A stretch of 38,880 nucleotides of DNA from CAYLJJ01 sp964384025 (lineage in GTDB: Bacteria; Myxococcota_A; Bradymonadia; UBA7976; UBA1532), in the NCBI GenBank assembly GCA_964384025.1, contig CAYLJJ010000067.1, forward strand, positions 1-38,880. The letters run 5' to 3'. Below the pieces are notes generated by a model. The model was given only the letters and a program-made list of their open reading frames with translations, did not search any database and was not told the origin of the DNA. Below are positions 33,357 through 38,880 of this stretch, in pieces. Position numbers and translations under genes: made by a program. How positions within the stretch are numbered: the stretch's first letter is position 1; each line of letters begins with the position of its first letter.

Positions 33357-33868
33357 AAATTCTCAAGATTGGGAGCCTGATGCTCCTCTCTCTCTGCTTC
33401 TTCGCTTGTGATGATTCAGATGAGGAGGATGTGAGCCCTTCGGCCATTGACCAAGGCCATCCAGCTCTAGGTACAGTCCCAGATCTTCAACTCCCCGATC
33501 TGCTCCCTCTAGATGCTGCTCCTCTAGATGCTGCTCCTCTAGATGCTGCTCCTCTAGATGCTGCTCCTCTAGATGCTGCCCCTCTAGATGCTGCTCCTCT
33601 AGATGCTGCTCCTCTGGATCTGCTCCCTCTTGATGTTGCAATGGATATCGCTCCAGATACAGAGGCCACACGGGTCACTTGGGAGAGTCGTATCGACCAC
33701 ATCTTTCGGCTGCGCTGTGTGAGATGCCATAGTTGGGCAGGGAGCTATAACAGGGTCGCAAGAAACATCAATCCTGTTCGCAGCTATACAGAGAGGAACC
33801 ATTTTATTGGGGGCGAGGAGAAGCAGGTCACCCTAGATTGGATAGCTGATGGTTATCCTGAGAACTGA
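33353..33868 (+). CDS. Lipoprotein with PLDAA repeats and a CxxCH heme-type motif
   Basis: A 171-residue lipoprotein. The signal peptide ends in a FFAC lipobox, followed by an acidic segment (DDSDEED). Residues about 52-96 are nine Pro-Leu-Asp pentapeptides, mainly PLDAA, an extended acidic spacer. The C-terminal 70 residues contain C122-V-R-C125-H126, a c-type heme attachment motif. A nearby Met for axial ligation is not obvious in the domain, and the domain is short, so it may bind heme or another metal. ATG 33353 overlaps the DUF523 stop. Similar CxxCH-containing lipoprotein tails are common in Myxococcota. Its link to the rest of the operon is unclear. Confidence 0.82.
   Translation: MKILKIGSLMLLSLCFFACDDSDEEDVSPSAIDQGHPALGTVPDLQLPDLLPLDAAPLDAAPLDAAPLDAAPLDAAPLDAAPLDAAPLDLLPLDVAMDIAPDTEATRVTWESRIDHIFRLRCVRCHSWAGSYNRVARNINPVRSYTERNHFIGGEEKQVTLDWIADGYPEN
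33506..33640 (+). repeat. 15-bp coding tandem repeat (PLDAA)
   Basis: Seven nearly identical 15-bp units CCTCTAGATGCTGCT run from 33506 to 33610, followed by two diverged units (PLDLL, PLDVA) to 33640. The low divergence suggests recent expansion. Unit length preserves the frame. Confidence 0.92.
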
Positions 33869-33886
33869 GGCTCTGTTTCAAGAAAG

Positions 33887-34858
33887 ATGAAAGCCCTCCT
33901 CCCCCTCCTACTTTTGGCTTGCTCAGCGCCTCCCCTCAAGAGCATCTCTTTAGATCCCTATCCTTCCGAACGCTACCTAAGTGAGCTGGGCCGAGGGGGT
34001 GATCCTCAAGCCGCCGAGCGAGATGCTCGTGCGCTCCTCGCGGCGCACTTCCACGCTGAGGTTCGAGCTTGGCTAGAGAGCGTTGAGGAGGAGCGAGATG
34101 GTCAGCACCAAAGCCTCTCTAGACGATATATCGAGGAGCGCATCATTTTTCTTCATGGAGATCTCATCCAGATCGTCAGCAGCGCTCAAGGGGCAGACTC
34201 TTGGGAGGTCAGAGCGGTGCTGGAGCGAGCAGCCCTCTTAGAGCGTCTAGAGGGGGAATATCGAGCCCCTGCCTTGGCCTTTCGGGCTCAGGCTCAAGCT
34301 GCTCTCCAGGCAAAACGCAGCGAACGCTTCACCCCTGCCTATCGCGCTGCTGCTCGTCACTGGGCGCTGCTCCTCCCCCTCTTTAGGTCGCTTCAGCTCC
34401 TGGAAAGCCCTGAGCCTGCCAAGGATCTTCAGCGTTGGGAGGCGCTTATTCAGGCTCGGGAGCGACAACTCTCACGCAGCATCTTGCTGTTGCCTGGAAG
34501 CTGGCCTGAGCCCGCTCAGAGAGGCTTGATGGAGGCCCTCAGCGGCTTGGGCCTCAAGATTCAACAGGGAGGTTCCTGTCTACCGGAGGGGCTCAGCCTC
34601 AAACCAGAGGGAGAGATCAACTGTGATCGCAGCAGCTTGGGTCCTCGTTGCCGCTTCCGAGCGCGTCTGCTCTTGAAGGCTTGTCAGCCAGATCATCTCC
34701 TGCTGCCCTTGGAGTGGGAGCTTAAGGCGATTCATCCCAGCGATGAGGAGCAGGCTCGCCGTGCATTGCGAGGCAAGCTGGCTCAAGCCTCTAAAGATCC
34801 AAGCTGGCTCGCCCCTCTCTCCAGCCTCCTGCCTTTAGAGATCTCCTCTCAGCCCTGA
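33887..34858 (+). CDS. Lipoprotein with LPP20-like N-terminal domain
   Basis: A 323-residue lipoprotein: MKALLPLLLLAC is a short signal peptide with an LLAC lipobox. The following stretch, YPSERYLSELGRGGDPQAAERDARALLAAHF, resembles the start of LPP20/FlgT-N-like domains, where a strand is followed by an Ala-rich helix after 'A(E)xDARAxLA'. Residues about 100-200 are helical. The C-terminal third has four Cys residues (SCLPEG, NCDRSS, RCRFRA, ACQPDH) that could form two disulfides. It begins 18 bp after the CxxCH lipoprotein and is the last gene of the plus-strand run, facing the convergent 34907 gene 48 bp away. Confidence 0.78.
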   Translation: MKALLPLLLLACSAPPLKSISLDPYPSERYLSELGRGGDPQAAERDARALLAAHFHAEVRAWLESVEEERDGQHQSLSRRYIEERIIFLHGDLIQIVSSAQGADSWEVRAVLERAALLERLEGEYRAPALAFRAQAQAALQAKRSERFTPAYRAAARHWALLLPLFRSLQLLESPEPAKDLQRWEALIQARERQLSRSILLLPGSWPEPAQRGLMEALSGLGLKIQQGGSCLPEGLSLKPEGEINCDRSSLGPRCRFRARLLLKACQPDHLLLPLEWELKAIHPSDEEQARRALRGKLAQASKDPSWLAPLSSLLPLEISSQP

Positions 34859-34906
34859 CCTCGTTTCACCCACGACAAATAGGTCGAAGAAGTCCCTGAG
34901 GGCTGC

Positions 34907-36145
34907 TCATTGACAAAGATGGATCTTCTTTAGGGCTCTCTTGATCCGGCGACGGAGGTTGGGAGTCACGACCGGGCAAGTCGGGTCCTGGACCACACGG
35001 AAACCGGTTTGGCTGACCAGGGCGTCTTTGGGGAGATCGCCACCGGCGAGGCGCCCAGCCTGTAGTGGGGTCAAACGACAGCCTGGCGAGAGTCCACCCA
35101 GCCACCCTAGACCTGCTCGAGTCGGGGCTGCCACGACGAGGAACTGCTCGGCGCTGCCGAGAGGGATGGCTCGAAACGGTCCGATGCTCAGGGTCTTGCC
35201 TGCCTTCAAGCGCCCCTCCACTCCCCGGTCTGGGAGGAGCAGGAGCCCTTGACCTCCATCCGCGAACAGGTTCAGGACGCGTACATGCAGATCGCGCTCG
35301 CTCTTCAACCGCAGAGTGGTGCGTTCACCATCACACAGCATGCCCCCTGGGCGAGCATCGAACGATAGGTGCACAGCTTCGTTCTCTCTGGGAGCCAGGA
35401 CATGGCGAGGAGACTCCACCTTGGGAGCGGCGGCGCTTGGGAAGTTCAGAGTCTCGCTGACCACGAGCTCTTGCCCTCGTCGAGCCCTCCAGTGAACGTC
35501 CAGGATAGAGACCTGCTTCTCCATCCGCGCCGAGATCGCAGCGTCCAGGATAAGCTCAACCTTTGGCAGCCGCCTGCGACCATCCCAGTCCTTCGGAGGC
35601 TCGATGACCCGCCCCCCTTCAGTGATGAGAGCACTTTCAAGCAGCCTCTGAACCCATGCGGATCGTGCACCACCCCAGGCGATACCATCCCGGACCCGGT
35701 AAACAGCTACAGCGCGACCCTTGGCAGCCTTGAGGATGCTTCTGGCGAGATTATAAAGCTTAGGCATAACCGCATCCAGGCTGGTCGCGCTCCGCTTCCA
35801 TTGAGCATAGCGCGCCTTATCCAAGATAGCCTGAGCACAGATGTGGCCTCCTGAGCGCGCAGCCTTCACGGGGTAGATACTGATATCAGGTTCCAAGGTC
35901 GCACAAGCAACTCCCCCAGAACATAGATGATCTCGGAGCTTTGCACGCACTCTCGCGCGGATTCGCGCCTCAGCCCCTGGCTGCTCGCTCTCCACGACCT
36001 GGGCTCGGTGCCAGTGACCCCAACATGGCAAGGGTGGAGTAGCATCACAGGTCCAGCGCTCAACGCCACACCCAGTTTGTGCAAACGAGAGTTTCATAGA
36101 GCCAACCAGAACCAAGAGAAGCAAGGAGACAAATCGACAACACAT
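34907..36145 (-). CDS. Secreted protein with DUF4384-like C-terminal domain
   Basis: A 412-residue protein from ATG 36145, whose first 23 residues (MCCRFVSLLLLVLVG to SFAQ) form a signal peptide. An open frame extends back to 36403, but that part lacks a ribosome site and would bury the signal peptide, so it is excluded. Residues about 45-140 are basic and Cys-containing (LCSGGVACATLEPD, GGHICAQAIL), loosely like LPP20-type domains. Residues about 240-350 (ENEAVHLSFDARPGG to AEQFLVVAAP) fit the DUF4384 pattern of strands ending in LNLFADGGQGLLLLP. Such proteins sit in the periplasm and are often partnered with kinases or caspase-like proteins. No partner is seen here. Several Cys pairs may form disulfides. 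Confidence 0.75.
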   Translation of the reverse strand: MCCRFVSLLLLVLVGSMKLSFAQTGCGVERWTCDATPPLPCWGHWHRAQVVESEQPGAEARIRARVRAKLRDHLCSGGVACATLEPDISIYPVKAARSGGHICAQAILDKARYAQWKRSATSLDAVMPKLYNLARSILKAAKGRAVAVYRVRDGIAWGGARSAWVQRLLESALITEGGRVIEPPKDWDGRRRLPKVELILDAAISARMEKQVSILDVHWRARRGQELVVSETLNFPSAAAPKVESPRHVLAPRENEAVHLSFDARPGGMLCDGERTTLRLKSERDLHVRVLNLFADGGQGLLLLPDRGVEGRLKAGKTLSIGPFRAIPLGSAEQFLVVAAPTRAGLGWLGGLSPGCRLTPLQAGRLAGGDLPKDALVSQTGFRVVQDPTCPVVTPNLRRRIKRALKKIHLCQ

Positions 36146-36561
36146 GAGCTTAAACCTTGTAGCAGAGGAGTGCAGCTTATCTCCGAGCCTGTTGGGGCGA
36201 AATAGATTGATGCATCCAGCCCTGAAGATCTGCGTGAGTTTACGAGAATGCTGGGAATCGGTCCTGGCCACAGTTGAGTGATACCGATCCAGGGGCTTCA
36301 GCTTGCCTCCTTTGCGACGCAGCTCAACGGGTTGTTGAGGTTCCCAGTCTTCGCTCCTGAGGCGGTTAGATGAGCCTATCTTCGCTCCTTTATCTGTTAT
36401 CACGATGGATGAGCTTCATCGCGGAATTGGGCGTATGCGTTATCGCCACGATGGATGCACAAGCTCGGCGACTCCAGCAGTAGATTTTGAAAGAATTCAG
36501 GGGTTGATTGTTCTTTAGAATATAGACGAGGTGGTATCTATTTCAGGCTCTTTCAAGTCGC
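36146..36561 (-). other. Intergenic region between the histidine kinase and the DUF4384-like gene
   Basis: No convincing gene. An 11-bp direct repeat, CACGATGGATG, occurs at 36401-36411 and 36447-36457, each preceded by GTTATC. Between them GATGAGCTTCATC (36409-36421) is a short inverted repeat. These lie upstream of the minus-strand 34907 gene and may belong to its promoter, though I see no clear -35/-10 pair. Confidence 0.45.
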
Positions 36562-38247
36562 TCAGTCATCATTCTGGATGATCCATCTATCAAATGTGAG
36601 GGTAAGCTTATTAAGGTTAATGGGCTTGGACATGTAGTCATCCATCCCTGCATCTATACATTTTTCTCTGTCACCTTTCTGTGTATTTGCTGTTAAAGCG
36701 ATGATAGGCGTATGTTTTTGACTCCTTTCCTCTAGTTTGCGGATAGCTTTCGTCGCTTCATAGCCATCAATCCTTGGCATCAAGCAATCCATCAACACTA
36801 GATCAAAAGAGGATTTAGAAAACTCCTCGATAGCTTCCTGACCATCAACAGCGATAGTGATATCACAATCAATCCTCTCGAGGAATTTCATGGCAATTTT
36901 CCGATTTATCACATTGTCTTCTACCAGGAGAACGCGAACATTGCCTTTTTGTACTGGACCAGATCTTTGTGATTGCAGTTTCGGAATGATTCCTGGCGAG
37001 ACCTCTGCATCGAATTCTATCCAGAAAGTCGAACCCTTTCCAATCTTCGATTGAACATACACCTCTCCGCCCAGAAGCTTGGCGTACTCTCGACATACCG
37101 TTAGCCCAAGGCCTACCCCTTGATATCTTCGATTCGAACCGGATTCCACCTGATAGAATAATTTAAATAGTGAATCGATTGAATCTCTATGAATCCCAAT
37201 CCCAGAATCTTTAACATAGATCTTTATCGATATAATCGAGTCCTCTTTTTTGACGAAAGAGAAAGAAAGTTCAATGCTCCCCTGTGGGGTGAATTTAATT
37301 GCATTATCTACAAGATTCACAAGAATATTTTTAAGCAAGAAAGCATCCGATTGAATCCATAGCTCTTCTTTGGGTACTGCTACTTTTAATTGTAATCCTA
37401 TATCTTGAATTTTTGCTTGCATTAGATTATTAATTTCAATTAATAATCGCCTAAGTTCGCAAGGATCTAGTTTTGCTTCAATTCCTCCAGATTCGATGGA
37501 TGTGAGGTTCAAAATGCTATCGAGGATCATCATCATCGAATTCTCAGACTCATCAAACAGTTCTATCAGAGCTTTCTTGTCAGTTGCTGTGCTCGTTTCT
37601 GAAAGCAAGCGCATCGTACCAATCATCCCATTTAATGGAGTCTTGATTTCATGACCGATCATGGTCATGAAATCAGTTTTCACTTTGAGCGCCTTCTCCA
37701 GGGCTGTCATCCTTTTTTCCAGTTCTCGACTCGTCAATATCACTTGATCAACAAGGACCCAACTGATGAATCCAGCAGTCATGAGACTCAACAAGGGAGT
37801 AACGAGCAGCATGGGTGCTGTACCTGCGATCAATGATCCCAAAATTACCCCAGTCGCTGCTGTGACGATCAGTATGAGCCCCATCAAGGCAGATGGAGTG
37901 AACGGGCCAGCCATCACGGGAGCGAATGCCAACACCCAAGCATTTGAGTCAGGACCTGAAAAATAGCCGAGAGCGAACAGGATGCTCGAACCAAAGATGA
38001 TTCTCTTTTCGATCAGACCTACAGATAATGGCGCGGCGATTTCTCGTTGGCTCAACAGAATGTTCAAGAGGATGTAGAAAGCACACAGAACCCCTACAAT
38101 CAACGGCGAAGAAGATGTCGAGGCTATCCAGACAGAGATGATGATTGTGGGGTATGTGAGCACCGTGCTCAGTAGCTGTAGGTGCGATACATAGTAGCTC
38201 ATGCCGCTATCGCTGTATCGATTCTCGTTATCGAATTTGGTGGACAT
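36562..38247 (-). CDS. Hybrid sensor histidine kinase with receiver domain
   Basis: A 561-residue membrane kinase. Six or so hydrophobic helices between residues 25 and 172 form a MASE-like sensor without an obvious periplasmic domain. A short coiled coil leads to the H-box MIGHEIKTPLNGM, with phospho-acceptor H199. The ATPase core has the N-box LVDNAIKFT, G1 box DSGIGI and G2 box GVGLGLTV. The C-terminal receiver has VEDN, the phospho-Asp D487 in LVLMDCLMP, the switch Thr in ALTANT and the Lys in MSKPI. All catalytic residues are present. ATG 38247 is used; a GTG at 38271 with AAGG upstream would add eight residues. No response regulator gene is adjacent, so phosphate probably passes to an Hpt protein elsewhere. 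Its composition is more AT-rich than that of most neighbours. Confidence 0.93.
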   Translation of the reverse strand: MSTKFDNENRYSDSGMSYYVSHLQLLSTVLTYPTIIISVWIASTSSSPLIVGVLCAFYILLNILLSQREIAAPLSVGLIEKRIIFGSSILFALGYFSGPDSNAWVLAFAPVMAGPFTPSALMGLILIVTAATGVILGSLIAGTAPMLLVTPLLSLMTAGFISWVLVDQVILTSRELEKRMTALEKALKVKTDFMTMIGHEIKTPLNGMIGTMRLLSETSTATDKKALIELFDESENSMMMILDSILNLTSIESGGIEAKLDPCELRRLLIEINNLMQAKIQDIGLQLKVAVPKEELWIQSDAFLLKNILVNLVDNAIKFTPQGSIELSFSFVKKEDSIISIKIYVKDSGIGIHRDSIDSLFKLFYQVESGSNRRYQGVGLGLTVCREYAKLLGGEVYVQSKIGKGSTFWIEFDAEVSPGIIPKLQSQRSGPVQKGNVRVLLVEDNVINRKIAMKFLERIDCDITIAVDGQEAIEEFSKSSFDLVLMDCLMPRIDGYEATKAIRKLEERSQKHTPIIALTANTQKGDREKCIDAGMDDYMSKPINLNKLTLTFDRWIIQNDD

Positions 38248-38880
38248 ATCTCTCGCCTGGGATGTCGTCACCTGCGAAGCCTTGCAGCACTCGAACCTCT
38301 TGACCCTGTGAGTATCCTGCTTATAGGGAATAGTAAAATTATCTACAAATTCTAGGATATATGAGTATAGGAATTCTAAGCGATTAGAAGTATCAGAATT
38401 TCTGAGCCCACCGAATTTCGTGGTTGGATCATCCGGGTATAGCGGTGTAGATATGGCGCAGTGCAGGTGCCGTCTTAGAACTTAGAATTTGGTGGGTATG
38501 CTCGCTGGACAGTGTCTTTTGCATCAAGATCAGATCGGCGAACGATAAATATTCAACCCTCGTCATCCACGAAGAGATCGCGAATCATAGAGTTGACACC
38601 TCTACTGGGGGGGGATGCTCATGTGACGCCATACTACATTGCCGTCCTCGCTCCTCGTGACGATCAAATGCGAGAAATCCGTTCGAGATGCTGAATCTCT
38701 CTGACAACCCCCAGAGAAACAAAAGAGTATCAGATCGGGAGAAGAAGGGGATGAAATCCCCTCTCTAAAATATCAACCCCAGAACTTGGGTCCGCCGGAT
38801 TTGGTGGTCTGCTCTTTGTTGGATAACAATACTCCGGCCAGGGTTGAGATGCAAAACAAGGCAAGCGAAGTTTAAGGGGG
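38248..38880. other. Intergenic region at the right edge, no secure gene
   Basis: Roughly 630 bp without a supported gene. The first 90 bp are AT-rich and probably hold the kinase promoter. A motif close to CCACCAAATTCGGTGG on the minus strand recurs near 38402-38425, 38483-38500 and 38780-38803. At the last copy a minus-strand frame encodes a hydrophobic segment, LALFCISTLAGVLL, then a TTKSGGPKFWG tail with a stop at 38773-38775. A small membrane peptide is possible, but no ATG start is visible. Confidence 0.4.
38747..38762 (-). terminator. Possible terminator hairpin behind a minus-strand frame at the right edge
   Basis: GGGGAT (38747-38752) and ATCCCC (around 38756-38761) form a six-bp stem with a three-base loop. 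On the minus strand it is followed by TTCTTCT and lies about ten bases after the stop at 38773 of the small frame. The U-tract is impure, so this is tentative. Confidence 0.3.

Noticed and set aside
36146..36403. 86-residue N-terminal extension of the DUF4384-like protein
   Set aside because: It would bury a good signal peptide starting at 36145 and has no ribosome site.

Overview
The window looks like a chromosomal segment of a deltaproteobacterial-grade bacterium, most likely Myxococcota or Bradymonadota. This is inferred from content: PATAN (DUF4388) proteins, a PATAN-DnaJ-TPR fusion, a decayed Ser/Thr kinase, many small lipoproteins with Pro-rich or Asp-rich tandem repeats, and several MoxR/vWA sets. 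Genes are densely packed with frequent GTG/TTG starts and ATGA-type overlaps. No rRNA, tRNA or CRISPR array was seen. A run of 100 N (29310-29409) marks a scaffold gap inside a gene.

Layout. 1-4203 (+): the 3' end of a VPVKP-repeat protein, an orphan MoxR ATPase, a Sel1-repeat lipoprotein and a secreted protein with a possible SPOR-like N-terminus. 4206-10579 (-): an unknown protein coupled to a cyclic 2,3-diphosphoglycerate synthetase-like GTPase (COG2403 type), a chemotaxis receptor, HemW and ArgC. ArgC is divergent from an M20 metallopeptidase (10580-11761, +), and the two start codons share one CATATG hexamer. 11762-15061 is a decayed, visibly AT-richer accessory patch: an IS607-type tnpA-tnpB remnant with an internally deleted tnpB, a small YbjN-like gene and the N-lobe stub of a Ser/Thr kinase.

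15062-22553 (+) is one tightly overlapped operon: ABC ATPase with abnormal catalytic motifs, two membrane proteins, MoxR, DUF58 (vWA) and a 1214-residue BatA-like protein with two vWA domains and a glutamine-amidotransferase-like fold. It looks like a MoxR/vWA envelope-associated assembly or chaperone system.

22624-34858 (+) is a second probable operon with no gap longer than 28 bp: a 76-residue protein, a 1058-residue unknown protein, a RavA-like MoxR ATPase, a degenerate vWA protein without a MIDAS motif, a PATAN-repeat-DnaJ-TPR protein, a PATAN protein, a Thg1-type 3'-5' nucleotidyltransferase, a DUF523 protein and two lipoproteins. It is preceded by an 18-bp imperfect direct repeat. The first four genes resemble the bacterial MoxR-vWA 'ternary' NTPase systems proposed to act in biological conflict. 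The link to PATAN/DnaJ adaptors and to an RNA-end polymerase is the most interesting feature of the window.

34907-38247 (-): a secreted DUF4384-like protein and a hybrid histidine kinase. The last 600 bp hold no secure gene.
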